Of a stretch of 64,000 nucleotides of DNA, positions 1-11,510 are shown piece by piece. This stretch comes from Halichondria panicea (taxonomy: Eukaryota > Porifera > Demospongiae > Suberitida > Halichondriidae). The DNA lies in the NCBI RefSeq assembly GCF_963675165.1, contig NC_087377.1, positions 5,766,042 through 5,830,041 of the forward strand, in the 5' to 3' direction. Numbering within the stretch: the stretch's first letter is position 1; each line of letters starts with the position of its first letter. A program made the translations under genes and the position numbers. The notes beneath the pieces are model-generated. The model was not told the DNA's origin. It did no database searches and saw only the letters and a program-made list of their open reading frames with translations.

Positions 1-94
1 CTGTACATACATACCGTAAGTTTCGTGGGGTAAAAAATTTGTTCAACTGTGTTCCATTCCACATGTCTGGATTTTAGTGGATTTTAGTGATATA

Positions 95-494
95 TTTTCA
101 GTACATAAGACACAGTCGCTATGCCAACATTTTCGATGGCAAACTCACAGATATACTACATAGCAACAATAGACAAGGAAGCAACAGTGTTCTGTCTATA
201 ACAACACAAGAATATATATTAAACATTACTGATTGCATATACAAAGCAGGGAAGCGAGCGGTCGGATGTATTTTCGGTAAGTATCAAGTTTTGTTGTTGT
301 TTTTTTGTTTTTACTCTTATTTCTGTTTACCGTGAGCGTTAATGAGGTAGTGCAAAGTATTGACTTCGTCTAACAGTAATTGTATTATGTTGATGATTAT
401 TTTCAGTACATAATTATGTACAGACAAAGTGTGTGGAGGCGTGGCTCAGTCGCTATGCCAACATTTTCATCAGATATACTACATAGCAACAATG
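95..494. repeat. Diverged direct duplication
   Basis: A segment at about 95-173 (TTTCAGTACATA, then TCGCTATGCCAACATTTT, then ATATACTACATAGCAACAAT) recurs at about 401-494 with small insertions and deletions. No gene was recognised around it. The short reading frames here carry no recognisable domain. Confidence 0.7.
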
Positions 495-529
495 ACAATG
501 GACGCATGTTCACTAATGTTATTAATTAT

Positions 530-660
530 TAACATGAAAAAGCTAAAACAGATGCTTCAGCTCAAAGAACGTAGTATACAGAGCAGTATACACACACTAC
601 ATGAAAAAGCGATGCTTCAGCTCAAAGAATGTTAAAGAGCAGTAGAGCAGTACACATGTA
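530..660. repeat. Local tandem duplication
   Basis: CATGAAAAAGC and GATGCTTCAGCTCAAAGAA occur twice within about 100 bp (near 533-569 and 600-630), followed by GAGCAGTA-type repeats. A separate exact 16-bp tandem duplication lies at 684-715. I see no coding function. Confidence 0.65.
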
Positions 661-1979
661 CTACAACGTTACCATATAGAAACATTATTTATGTGTACAA
701 TTATTTATGTGTACATGCCTGCAGAATAATTATATCAAAACAGAAGAATTCAGTTGACTGTGACTGTGGCGTGTTTATATGCATAAATAATGAACACTGT
801 CCCCAGACTGTGGTGATTGTCAACATGCACTTGAGATGCAAAGTTATCGTATAACGACCTTTTAATGAAAGATCTTTAAAAAATCTTTTGTTACAATCTC
901 AGTACGATGATGTCATGGTACTTACGAGTTCATGAGATATGGATTTTTAAAGTATTTTAAAGCCGGGGTAAATTAGCTTAGGGGACATTCGAATAGGGCG
1001 GGTCTTAAAGCCTAACCAAAAGGAGAGAAGATGTAAGTGTGGACTTTGCCGTGCTGTGCCGTGCTGTACAAGATCATGTTTACCTCAGAAGAAAACTACT
1101 ACTCTCTCACAGAACTCTCACAGCCATCTTTCACCACATGCTCACCACATGCAAAATCACTGATAATGTAATTCATGACGTAATTCACGTGCGCCATTCT
1201 ATGACATCATTAATGATGTAATCAATAAAATTATAAAGCAAGAGGTTTACTGCATGCGCGATATTATGACAGCGATCTCAAAGAATCAAAGAAGCAAATC
1301 AAAGAGAATCCCAATATCAAAGCTTGTAACTGTCATCAGTCTATTTGGTACTACTTAGATAAATGACAAATCATGGCACCAAGTAGGTAGGAACGTATAC
1401 CTGGTTAACAGCACTAGTTATCTGTGAACTATGCTTTGACTCGTGGATAATGGGGATTCATTCACCAACACGATTCATTCACCAACACTTATTTTACCCA
1501 CCCTGTTTGTAATATCTGGACACAAACGAATAATTTATAGTCGAAAAATAGCTAGCAAGGATCAGTAATCAAGCAATCAACAGCCAAGAGTTGTATTTAG
1601 GTTATAATGTTTATATGAAATATATACTGTAGATGTAGTGGTGTACTGATGATTGCTTGCTATGACTTACATTATGACTTTACTGTATCCATCAGTGATG
1701 TGCCTGCTACAGCAGAGGTTTTGTGTTGATGTTGTGATGTTGTATAAAGATACAAGTCTTGACCCATTAATTGTAGCAGAGTACAGCGAATGTGGAACTC
1801 AACCAGGGAGGATTAGGGCGCAGTAGTTTAGAAGGAAGGTGACTACGGCACTCATACGACAAAACGTTGTAAGGGAATATTACGTATTACCATGGATTAC
1901 GTATTACCATGGATCCTAGGCTATACATAATTTTTCCTAAAGTTGCTGTGGAGACTCTTTAATCGAAAATTCCCTAAAG

Positions 1980-2006
1980 TGTGTGTGTGCGCGCGCACAC
2001 ACACAC
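1980..2006. repeat. GT/GC/AC alternating palindrome
   Basis: A run of GT dinucleotides passes through GCGCGC into AC dinucleotides, giving an almost perfect palindrome of alternating purines and pyrimidines. Such tracts can adopt Z-DNA or cruciform structure. It sits just upstream of a retroelement endonuclease fragment. Confidence 0.8.
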
Positions 2007-2031
2007 ATTATGCGTGCCCCATTAAGTAATG

Positions 2032-2222
2032 TCCATTGTCCTAGGTGACTTTAATGTCGACATTCTCATTCTTACCAACACAAATTCACAATTAGACACG
2101 TTAATGCGTTTTTTCTTCCCACTACAGACAATGGTACTCTTATAGACCATGCAATAGCCCAGAACCAGAGCGTGTTGATACAACTACTCAGACCATGATG
2201 CAGTTCTATTTCCCTTGAATAT
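2032..2222 (+). pseudogene. Endonuclease/phosphatase-domain fragment of a retroelement
   Basis: Conceptual translation gives VLGDFNVD, then TTDNGTLIDHA, then SDHDAV, in that order but in three different frames. GDFN and SDHD are hallmark motifs of the endonuclease/exonuclease/phosphatase fold found in non-LTR retrotransposon AP-like endonucleases and in endonucleases fused to some Helitron-like helicases. At least two frameshifts are needed, one near the T-run at about 2108, so this is a dead fragment. Which class of element it came from cannot be decided. Confidence 0.55.
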
Positions 2223-2749
2223 AGACTTCCCCTTGTTTTATAACTATGGCCTCAGTCTATGTTCTGAGACAATTTTTACAGCTAGATTAATCGGGTTTAT
2301 TAAACATTCATTTGTACAATAATGTGTTTTACGTGTTTCTTCTCTTATTCACTTTTAGCATACCTACGGTATTGGGACACACACGTTTCCCTTGATGAGC
2401 TGTATGCGTTGATCCTTTCCGTGGCTAAGTGTCTGGACTCTCGGTCTGGTTGGTGCAGGCTGATATTTGGCCCAAAACAGCCACATCCAGCTCACTGGGT
2501 GACAAGTCCATCGCCGACATCCTTATCTCCAGCACATGAGTGAGTGAGAACTGTTTGGAGCAGGGTTTACCTCCGTACAGCGTACACCGCGGTGGCACCC
2601 ATACGTGTCTTAACTTTGTTGTCTTCAGAGGTCGCTGGAGGGAGCGTTGTTGGAGGAATCTTTTCTCCACTGTGTCTGATAACCCTAACCCATCGTAGTC
2701 ACTGAAATCTAAACGAAAGGTAAGGGTTTACAGTTAATGTTTTACCACT

Positions 2750-3470
2750 AGCAGCTGAGAGCTAATAATATTAAAGGTAGCAAAACAAAAAAACAACAAA
2801 AAAAACTAAAAAGTGACAACATAAAATTAATTAACAGACACAAAACTGTAAGTAAGGGCAAGCAGACAATAAGGGCAAGCAGACAATTAGTTATAAGTAA
2901 GTAATTGAAACAGTGCTGCACATGACTAAGTAAACTACTTGCAGAGACAGCACTGCTTGGTAGGAGTGGAACCACGAATGATGATTGAGGCAAAGGGAGG
3001 TTGGTCATGATGGTAATGCCGAGGGTTCGGTTTCGGATTGAGTGTGAACCTTGACGAGTGGAGAATTGATTCCCCCCTGATGATCCTGCGGCACAAGGGC
3101 CAAGATAAGTATTAATCTGACCAGTGTTTGGTACAGAGTCACGCTCCAAACTGATTGATGTCACAAGAAGAAGAGGGGTCCCACACTGCTACGGTAATCA
3201 ATGATTATGGATTGATCTGCTTGGTTTGGTTGAAGTACCTGTATAACAAGCCAAGTTTAGATTTTGCATTAGCGCAGGTGTTGGAGATGTTTTTAGGTAT
3301 TTTGTGATGGTGACTCCAAGGTAGGACAAGGGTGTGATTTGACCTGAGTTTGTAGAGAGTATGATGGACGGGGGAGACTGATTGAGAGTGATTGAGAGTG
3401 AGACTGAGACCCGCAATGTTGACCCAGTTGGCGATGGCATCAATATCTCCTTGAAGATCCAAGGTCCCCT
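2750..3470 (-). pseudogene. Non-LTR retrotransposon reverse transcriptase, C-terminal part
   Basis: On the minus strand from about 3465 downwards, the frame reads LQGDIDAIANWVNIAGLSL, then in a shifted frame PLSYLGVTITKYLK, then SNTCANAKSKLGLLYRYFNQ. This order matches the thumb region of CR1/Jockey/L2-type reverse transcriptases (DI..W..N..LN..K, F.YLGV.I, A...LG.LYR.F). A further open stretch (3164 to about 2748) probably continues the 3' end of the same element. An exact 10-bp tandem duplication at 3381-3400 causes one of the frameshifts; ignoring one copy rejoins the conserved frame. The catalytic part is missing, so this is 5'-truncated or rearranged. Confidence 0.7.
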
Positions 3471-3564
3471 CCCCTGTTTATAATAATTATTTATTTCTTA
3501 ATTAATGGTATTTTTATTGTATGACTTTTATTGCTTGTTCATGCTTGTTCATACACATACGTAC

Positions 3565-3616
3565 CTGTGTCGTCAATGTCGCCACTGTCTTGGTCTTCCT
3601 CCCAAGGTCTAACCAT
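3565..3616 (-). other. Possible orphan first exon
   Basis: On the minus strand an ATG at 3616 opens an acidic 17-codon peptide (MVRPWEEDQDSGDIDDT) that runs into a good splice donor, GTACGTATG, at 3564. Short acidic first exons like this occur in transposase genes, but I could not find a matching downstream exon. This is only a candidate. Confidence 0.25.
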
Positions 3617-3941
3617 GTAGAAATAACATCTTCCAGTGGTCTCTGGTCCTGCTGAGGCAGTCTCAGAATGGCGCTGCTAGACTAGGAAGAATCTTGCTGC
3701 ATGCATTTGCACCTGGCTTCGCGCAAGCAAGCCCGCCCATGTTCACAGGGAAAAACGACGTCACGTACACTACAATGTTTCCGTATACGCAAGAAAGAAA
3801 GCACAAAGTATTAGCATTATATAAAGGTATTGTGCAAAAACTAGAGAATTTGGGCTCGATCTGCGCGAATTGGTCTGTTTTCCCAGAGGTTAATTAAGTG
3901 AAAGTAAAAGTACAACAATGTGTTACTGACCAGATCTAGAC

Positions 3942-4981
3942 CCGGTGTCATAAAATTTTAGGCCCCCCCGGGCCTAGAATTTAAACATTCTAGGGCGGCC
4001 CCTTCTTAAAAGTTTAGCCCCCCCCCCCATTAAATTATTAGCGTATTCAAAAGTACAACAACATAAAACTAGAGCTCGCACACATTTCATGCAACTGGTC
4101 ACAGCACCATTCCATGAATCAGGCCTCATGCAGCACGAAGCACATAGCCTGTGTCAGCCAGATTACAAAGTCAAAGGAAAAGGAAAACTGCCTCATAATT
4201 ATATCCCGGATTTTCAAGGTTGCTGCTTCTGAGCAGCTGGGTTACTCCAAAAAGCTTATCAAGCCTGGACTACTAGAATCTTCAAACAATGAGCAAAGAA
4301 ACTAGCCTAACAGCTATGATTCGAGCTGAGCTATAGTGATGCTATACTGGAGCATCTCCACTTCCATGTAGGAAATCAAAACATATGGAAGAAGATATTG
4401 GAAGAAGATATATGAATTGTTGTCTTTGCACTGAAAATCGTGTGCTTTATAATTATAGTGAATTCACAAAATTTCGCCTCCTTCGGTAGCCAGCCGTTTG
4501 CTGGGGGATAACGCTACCATGTTTTGTCCTGCTGGGAAAGTTGGAATGACGAAGTTGCAAATAATTTTTGGCGGTAGCTATGCACAGTCTTACAGGCAGA
4601 TCCAACATTGCAGAGCTGCATCAAAGGTATAAGCTTGAAGGTAAATCTTTGAATTCCATGATAGCTAACATTTTTGCTAGTACTTTTATACAGAGTCTTT
4701 GCATGCATGTCTCTTGTCCTTTGTCAACTGCTTTGTCAACTAATAGAGCTAACCTTACCATAATATTACCTCTTTGACTTTGTTCATCTTTGTTCTATCG
4801 TGCAGAAAAGGAAAGAGGGGGGGCCTAGAATTTTAACAGAATGGACCCCCCCTTTGACCTTTGTTCTATCGTGCAGAAAAGGATAGCAAAAGAGGGGCCA
4901 GTTGGGGGCCTAGAATTTTAACAGAATGGACCGGCCCAAAATATTAAAATTCTAGGGGGGCCCAAAATTTTATGACACCGG
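3942..4981. mobile_element. 1040-bp DNA element with 27-bp terminal inverted repeats
   Basis: The left end (3942-3968, CCGGTGTCATAAAATTTTAG onward) and right end (4955-4981) are inverted copies matching at 26 of 27 positions. Diverged inner copies of the ends (GGCCTAGAATTTTAACAGAATGGACC) lie at about 4824-4855 and 4906-4935, next to a duplicated segment TTTGTTCTATCGTGCAGAAAAGGA. No transposase was recognised inside, so it is non-autonomous or decayed. A target-site duplication is not clear: TAGAC on the left against TGAAC on the right. The ends resemble the 204-bp element at 40467-40670, which also has GGTGTCATA near its tip. Confidence 0.75.
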
Positions 4982-4989
4982 TGAACAAA

Positions 4990-6680
4990 ATGCGAATTGT
5001 CGTTGTGCTCGGCAAGAGCTAGAATGGTGCCAGCTAGAATGGTGCCAGCTATTCGTACTCATAGACGTTCTTGTGTTTAGCTTTAAATTCTCCATACCTT
5101 TACACCCTTGGGTTAAAAAAGACTCATCATACACTGGTACATACATAATGTTGTGTACATGAATGCAGGACATTTATTATTACTAGCACTTTCAGGATAG
5201 GTTGGTCGTACGGCAATATTTCGTTAGAAACAGCTGAAGCTCTTGAGGAGTAAGCTCAGCACTAGCCTCAATTTAGCACTAGCCTCAATTTGTCTTTTTC
5301 AATGAAGTCGTAACTCGTAAGTATTCCCATGAAATTCGTAGAGAAACCCTTCGTGCATCGTCACAGGGTTCATTTACAGTAGTATACAACGTTGATAGTG
5401 TACAACTTTCTTTGTAAACTATGAAGGAAACTATTGAAGATGAGACAAAAATTAATTACAAATTAAATTGAGGAGGATTAATTCAGCCGGTGGTCGACAG
5501 TGACAGTGACGGAGAGACAGTGACGGAGAGGACTGGGCCAGTTTCGCACCGCTCTTCAAGAAGCTCCTGGAGATCAATGTGACCCACCACTTCCAGACCT
5601 GGTTCTTCTAAGAGCCACCAAATGACAAAATCATCTGAAAGTAGTAAAACAGCTCATGTAACAATCTATAAGGTGTATAACTTTAGGGCTATGAGGCTCA
5701 TTACAAGCAGCTGCCACCTTCAAAAGGGGCAACCTTACCTGATAGCCTTTCCTGATTCTCGCTTCTGTAGAAACCAGGAGCACTTACTCTATCAAGCACT
5801 TACTCTATCAACACCTAGACAACCACCACCACGTATATTCGGACGCTTGGCTTCCGACTGGACAACTATTATTTGTAGTGGATATTATAGCACAGCTACG
5901 GACCTCAAAAAGCTAAGCTACTAACTGCAAAGATAGGGTCCAGAATGTTCGAGTGGCCGGTGAATGCTTGTATTTTCTCACCTGTTCAAGTACAGCTGTT
6001 ACGATTCACACTGTTACTTCTAAAGCCACTGTTACTTTTAACTATTCTAGTCCTACGTCATGTTTTTGTCCCCGCCGCCCACAGACTTCTTTTCATTTTT
6101 TCATCCTCCAAGAACCAAAATGCTCACAAGAAACCATGGCAAGTACAAGTAATCTACTAGTGCCTCCTGTGAAGTCATTCGAGGAGGTCATTCGAGGAGC
6201 TATAACAGGAATTTGCAGCACTCTTATGGACAGCCACTTCAAATCACTCTTTACCGTTAAGCAATGGGGGTAATCACTACTGGTTGACGGCTGGTGGTAG
6301 AAGCGGAGCTAATTTTACACAACTTCATACAAAGAGAAGTGACAGATGCATTGGACCATCCTGGGGCAATTTCAGGGAGGGGTGCTCGAAATAGTTTTCA
6401 GTATTCTCATGTGAGTCAATATGAGGTATGTTTGACTTGGACTTGTGTCGGTATTCTCCTGTGAGGTTCTTTCCAGTCTCTTCTTGCGGGCCCGACGAGT
6501 CAGAGGCATTTTCAAGCCTATACAAATCTAAAAAATAAAACATTGAAGTATAAGCATTTATTTACTTTACGTTAAATGGCATGTTTCTGCCAGCCAATGT
6601 TTCTGCCAGCCAATCAAATTCCAAAAGTAAGTATCACCAGTCCATGTCTTAGAAGATATTCAATGCTAATAAAAACTTTT
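4990..6680. other. No recognisable gene; short tandem duplications
   Basis: Several short frames are open but none carries a domain I recognise. The stretch contains exact tandem duplications of 15 bp (5021-5050), 17 bp (5258-5291), 14 bp (5503-5530), 16 bp (5779-5810) and 16 bp (6582-6613). A plus-strand peptide DWASFAPLFKKLLEINVTHH at about 5530-5590 looks protein-like but could not be assigned. Confidence 0.5.
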
Positions 6681-6685
6681 GCATG

Positions 6686-8952
6686 TGTCACAGCAAATAC
6701 AGTCCGGGCCAAAAATGTGTCCGGCCGGACTAGCGGAAATGGTCCAAACTGATTACTTTTTAGCAGAAACTGTCCGTCTATCAATAGTAATAGATCTACA
6801 CTGTCAAAACCACCAACTTCATTTTACAGCAGCAAGGTACAGAGTCAGTGTAAGAGTAAACAGCAATAGAAGGTAAAACAGCAATAGAAGTTTAATGATC
6901 AGCTACAAATTAATCATGAAGATTTAATAGTGATACATGAATACTTTAATAATAATTATAATTATCATCAGTCTAGTCAGGGAGAACAATTATCACAAGC
7001 TCTTGATTTGATGGGAGTAATACTCGAGTAATGGATTTATCTCAACATAATTGTGATACTTCTGCTTTCTTGAAGGCATCAAACTCATCATGCAGCTTGC
7101 CATTTATGATGACAAAATCCCAAGCTTCGAGGTTCTTTGCTCACTGAGCTCACTGAGGCCAGCCAGAGGGACACATCGACATCTTTACTCAAACAATACT
7201 CCCCTTCTCCCCTTCTCCAAGTGAAATTGTATTATTATACACAGTTCCGTAATTTACTTGAGTCATAATAACTTACATCAAAGTCTTCATCTTCTTCTGC
7301 AAGATACAACTCCTGACTAGCTCCAGTTCTCCACAGATGCTCATCAAAGAGAAGCTCCTTCAACACCTGATCACAATCTTGAGATTGATCAGGGAAAGCT
7401 GCAGGGTCAGCAAAATTATCAGGGACAGCAGCATTAAAGCTATCAGTAAAGCTATCAGTAGAACTATCATTGGCAGTGGTTGGATCATCAGGAATGGCAG
7501 GATCAACAGCAGCATTAGAGCCATCAGTAGAACCATCATTGGTAGTGGTTGGGTCATCAGGAATGGCAGGAGGGACAGCAGCATTAGAGCCATCAGAGCC
7601 ATCAGGGTTGGTAGTAGAACGACCGCAGGTGACGGTGGTTTGACCATCAGGAGTAAACATTATAATTCATGTATGATATTTAATACTATATACCTTGTAG
7701 TACAGCTTTAGCCTAGACGAGTAGTCTTCAGCACAGTTCCACTTGCATTCTTCAGCTCCTTTGTCCAGCCTCTCAGCACGGACCCAGTCCAATTTGGATC
7801 AAGTTTTCCTCCTTTCCTAGTTGTTTTTCGAAGATTTCTCAACAACACCTATTTTAAAGGAAGGAAGAACATGCTTGGAATCATAGATCCTCTTCTGCTT
7901 ATTCTAAGCAACTTCAATCTTGGCTGAGCGGATGTCTCTACAAAGTTCTGTGCTTTGCAACAGTGTCATCGAAGGCTTCATTGGAAGAAAATCCTTCCTC
8001 TTCACTTTCACTTTGAGCTGTAGTGGAGGTTGCGACCATACAGAAGCTCGAAGGGAGTGCAAACAGAACAGGCTTGATACACAAATCCCAACCACCTTCT
8101 GCAGTGACCGAATCAATGTCTGGTTAAACCTCTCGTCTAGACCATTCGTTTGAGGGTGGTAAGCAGAAGATATTCGCTGGTCAATATGAAGCTTCTCGCA
8201 CAGGTTCGATATAACCTTGTTGATAAATTCTAATGATTGAGGGGCAACTATGAATAATAACAAGGTCATACAGAAAATCTGCTACACTCCCTGCTTCTTT
8301 CGTCTTGAGTGGAAGAGTGGGAAGAGTGGTAATCAGTGCACGTAATGATGTATTTATTCCCATGGGGTGTTTCTTTTAGTGGGCCAATCAAATCAATGCC
8401 GCTGACAGGCACAGGGTGAAGGGTAGCAGGGTAGCTGGTGTTTTTTTAAGAGTGCTATCACAAGTCTTGACATAGTTGTCAATGTCATTAATCATTCCAT
8501 TCCAGTAGTACCTGTATAATATGCATGTATTTCATTACGAGTTTTTTTATACATACAACTGAGTGTAATAATTACTTATCTTCTCCCTCTCCCAAAATGC
8601 CCAGCTAGCTTGTCTGAATGACAAGCAGCTATGATTCTCTTCCTCATCTTTAATCCACTGCCTCTCTCTGCCACTATGAGTGTAGGCTTTTTTGACTTCC
8701 TCCTAATGTTGACTTCCTCCTAATGCTTCTCTTGGCCCCTTCACTTGCCCCAGCTCCTCCTTGAAGATAGTTAAATACGTCCTCGTACTTTACAAACTCC
8801 ATTGTGCTATAGTCAGTTACAGCGCATAGCATCTAGTCATTGTAACCCTCCAGACAATATACGCGACACCAGACAGGAAATGCGACGCGAACGCTGTCCG
8901 GCACGGACCGTTTCTGCGCGCGCAATTGGTCCGGACCTTATTTTCTGTGACA
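6686..8952 (-). mobile_element. Ginger-type DNA transposon (TIR, 4-bp target duplication)
   Basis: The ends are inverted copies: TGTCACAGCAAATACAGTCC at 6686 and, read on the minus strand from 8952, TGTCACAGAAAATAAGGTCC. Immediately outside both ends is the same 4-bp sequence CATG (6682-6685 and 8953-8956), the expected target-site duplication. Ginger transposons are known for TGTNR ends, 4-bp target duplications and a retrovirus-like integrase. Inside is a minus-strand integrase gene with an H2C2 zinc finger. The element is 2267 bp. It is probably inactive because the integrase carries frameshifts, one of them caused by a 17-bp tandem duplication (8692-8725). Confidence 0.85.
7235..8802 (-). 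pseudogene. Broken Ginger/GIN1-like integrase gene
   Basis: The minus strand starts with ATG at 8802 (MEFVKYEDVFNYLQ), a stand-alone integrase N-terminus rather than a gag-pol polyprotein. It then shows the H2C2 zinc finger (CHSDKLAGHFGRGR, and across a candidate intron of about 70 bp, YYWNGMINDI), an integrase-core stretch (VSGIDLIGPLKETPHG, ISSAYHPQTNGLDERFNQTL), and a C-terminal RKGGKLDPNWTG-like segment near 7830-7790 that lies in shifted frames. A final acidic, serine/threonine-rich tail (7660-7235) may be the last exon. The 17-bp duplication at 8692-8725 breaks the first exon, and leaving out one copy reopens the frame into the zinc finger. A deletion follows the YHPQTNG block. The enzyme would have joined transposon ends to target DNA in the nucleus. 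Confidence 0.8.
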
Positions 8953-9400
8953 CATGCATTTGCATGCATTTACCCAAACAGAAACAGGTCAAATTACATG
9001 AAATCAAGACAAAAACAGCGCCTTACCTTGCACAAGGCGCACTGGCATATGAACAAAACCTCCCTGAATGGTCGCCTCTTCTAGCAGAGTTTTTCGTGCA
9101 GCTGAGTTAAACGCTTTTTCTCTAACTAATTAAAAAGCAGATTGATCAGTCATCAGCCTATCCCTGAACAAATATAGCCTAGACTTACATCAACAGATAG
9201 CGAACAAGAGATTTGCAAGATAGTACAAAGATAGTTGTTGCATGTTAATCGTGATATACAAACTCCGTTCTATGAGCCATGTGTTGTTTCTTGAATCAAA
9301 AATGGAATCCAACTTGAGGTATATTTAGGTACAGAATTTTAGGTACAGATGTATAATTATGTATTGGTTTATGCTTTAATCTAATATCAATTTCCCTGTA

Positions 9401-9615
9401 GGCCATGCAGTTATAATCAGTACGACAAAAGCTGCTTAGAGAAAGCTATATCTGAGCTTGAGAAAGGAACTATTCCTAGTTGTGCAAAGAGCTGCTTTAG
9501 ATCGACTCCCACTTTAAGGAAAAAGTTGCGCCTAATGCAAAGCCTGGACCTGCACCTGCACCATATCTCAGCATTGAGGAAGAGGAAGCATTGAAGTTTA
9601 CTTTAAACATAACAT
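9401..9615 (+). pseudogene. Pogo/Tigger-type transposase DNA-binding fragment (psq HTH)
   Basis: After a good acceptor (TTTCCCTGTAG) the frame reads YDKSCLEKAISELEKGTIPS, STPTLRKK, then in a shifted frame KPGPAPAPYLSIEEEEALK. This is the usual order of the psq/CENP-B-type helix-turn-helix of pogo-like transposases followed by the GP..YLS.EEE linker. A frameshift and a CCTGCA doubling separate the two halves. No DDE domain follows, so it is a remnant. Confidence 0.65.
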
Positions 9616-9949
9616 GTAAACATAACATGCGTGATAAAATTATATGTGATAGTACTTAGGGAAAAGGGTCCTTAAGCTACAAAGTATAAAATTGAGTTTT
9701 ATTGCTTAATTGGATGGAGCAGAGCTTTGGCTTCAAAATGATACCGAATTAATTGAACAGTGAGGGTCACGTTTTGAGAAATCAACGTTTAAAGGTTAAT
9801 TTCTACATTCAAAAGCAGGCAGTTAGAAGAAAGGTTAAGCTTTGCATATCAAAAAAAAAGCCTCACTCTCCACTACAAATTGACCCTTTTCTTACAATCA
9901 ATTATGCTCTTGTTGGCAGGCACTTGTCACACAACTCAGGTCTTAAACT

Positions 9950-10371
9950 GTAAGTTCTTTAATGTACTCTACTGACGTTATAAATGACACATCTTGACAT
10001 ATTGCACGGATTAAGGCTGATGGGAGAACAAAATCAACACCTAACATTAAAAAGGAGGGGTGATTGGATAAATGATTGGATAAAAAATTGTCACGCTCTT
10101 TTGTCAACAATTTTTCCACTCTGACACCCTTGGTGGTAGTAGGGGCTGGTAGTAGGGGCTCTAAGCGCGCAATGTGATCTGGCAATCATACATCACAGCA
10201 GGGACTATCAGCTGAGGCTATGGTGAGATTCTCAACAATTTCCTCCTCCTAAAGTTCTCTGTGTCTATACAAAAATCTTTTACCAAAGAGTCGATTTTCT
10301 TTTGCTTCGGACTGTAGCAGAGATGGGCACGGGCAGGAGATCTGTCACGTCCTGTACGCCCACACAGCTAC
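9950..10371 (-). pseudogene. RecQ-like helicase C-terminal fragment
   Basis: On the minus strand, after an acceptor TTTGTAG, the exon reads CGRTGRDRSPARAHLCYS, then KQKKIDSLVKDFC and a stop. GRTGRDRSPA is RecQ helicase motif VI (Q..GR.GRDG..A). Downstream in another frame is SFLMLGVDFVLPSALIRAIC, plausibly the C-terminal tail seen in multicopy RecQ-like genes of marine invertebrates. A 13-bp duplication (TAGTAGGGGCTGG) and an 11-bp duplication (TGATTGGATAA) sit inside. No ATPase half is present here. Another RecQ N-terminal piece lies at 49698-49868. Confidence 0.6.
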
Positions 10372-11468
10372 AAAGGAATGAACGTACTAACGCTAATTGG
10401 TACATCCACCCTATAACCAGCCTGATATCCATCCCCTACACGTAATAGATAGAGTGTACTGCATAGTGTACTGCATAGTTGCAACAATGCCCTGAAAATC
10501 AGCCTTTCCTTGGTGAAGTGTGTCAGCGATGTTCCAACATAACTATGAGAATGTACTTGCACGCTTCTATCTTTCAAATGTGGAGTGTATCTACCCAAGA
10601 AGAAGCGTGTTTTCGCAGGCTTCTGTAGCTAGGAATGCAAAGCGTCCTAGCAAAGCGTTCTCTTGCTGCTACCCTTGGACAGCAGAGAGGAGCAGGAGCA
10701 GGAGCAGGCAGGTGCTGTTCCTGAGAGACAATCTGATAAATCCAAAGTCTTCCCGAGAAGTTTTTTGATAAGTTTGTAGACGTTACTTCTTGTTCAGGGA
10801 TATTTACTTGGCGCACTTGGCGCTTGTGATAAATTTTGTTCCGTCATGTTACCAGTGCCAATCTTATTGTCGTAGGCTGATCAATTTTCGCCAGGTCCCA
10901 ACAATACATGTTTGCAGTTTTTCAGAACGGGCATGTTGGTTGAACGGGCATGTTGGTTGAATTCAAGTGTGGAAAATGTGGAAAGCGACAGTGGTGGGCT
11001 AGCTCGCGAACACTCGGTGGACGATACCTTGTCAATCAAAAGTGATTAATTCCATACGTTTTCAAGATTATTGTATATATTGCAGGATCGTCCATATTGC
11101 AGGATCGTCCATGCTTTTACTTGTTCTCCCAAGCTGGTCATGCTGGCTTGGGAAAAGTTAGTATAGGCTCAAGGAAAGACGTGGTTTCCAGTGCTCAGAA
11201 ACAAGTATGAAAGTTCACTTGTACTACTTACTGTATGAAGCAGACAATCTAAGAAAGAACATTGAATATCATTATCAGGTGACCGTAGTCTGTACACACC
11301 AATAACATTTATAATCGTGTTCTCAGAACGAGCACTCAGATTGTACGAGCACTCAGATTGTAACGAAGCGTCACCCTGTAAGCGTCCAGACGTCTTGCAA
11401 TCGAGTCATTCACGTCAGCACTAAAAGACACCATTATTTACAAGAATGCCGAATCATAATATTATTCT

Positions 11469-11510
11469 GGTCAGAATGTGCCATTGTTTTTACAATGGCA
11501 CATTCTGACC
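11469..11510. repeat. Perfect 19-bp hairpin with 4-base loop
   Basis: GGTCAGAATGTGCCATTGT (11469-11487) is followed by TTTT and its exact reverse complement (11492-11510). The flanks continue as AT-rich, imperfectly complementary sequence. It could be the core of a tiny inverted-repeat element or a transcribed hairpin; no other copy was seen in the window. Confidence 0.8.

Noticed and set aside
2425-2670. Minus-strand frame with SELDVAVLGQISACTNQTES, faintly like a multicopy transposon-associated protein
   Set aside because: Only one short block resembles the family and the order of the other block is wrong, so similarity may be chance.
7337-7711. Plus-strand isoleucine/serine-rich frame and other frames opposite the Ginger C-terminal exon
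   Set aside because: Complementary readings of a repetitive TCATCAG/ATCAGG-type coding tract; no independent evidence.
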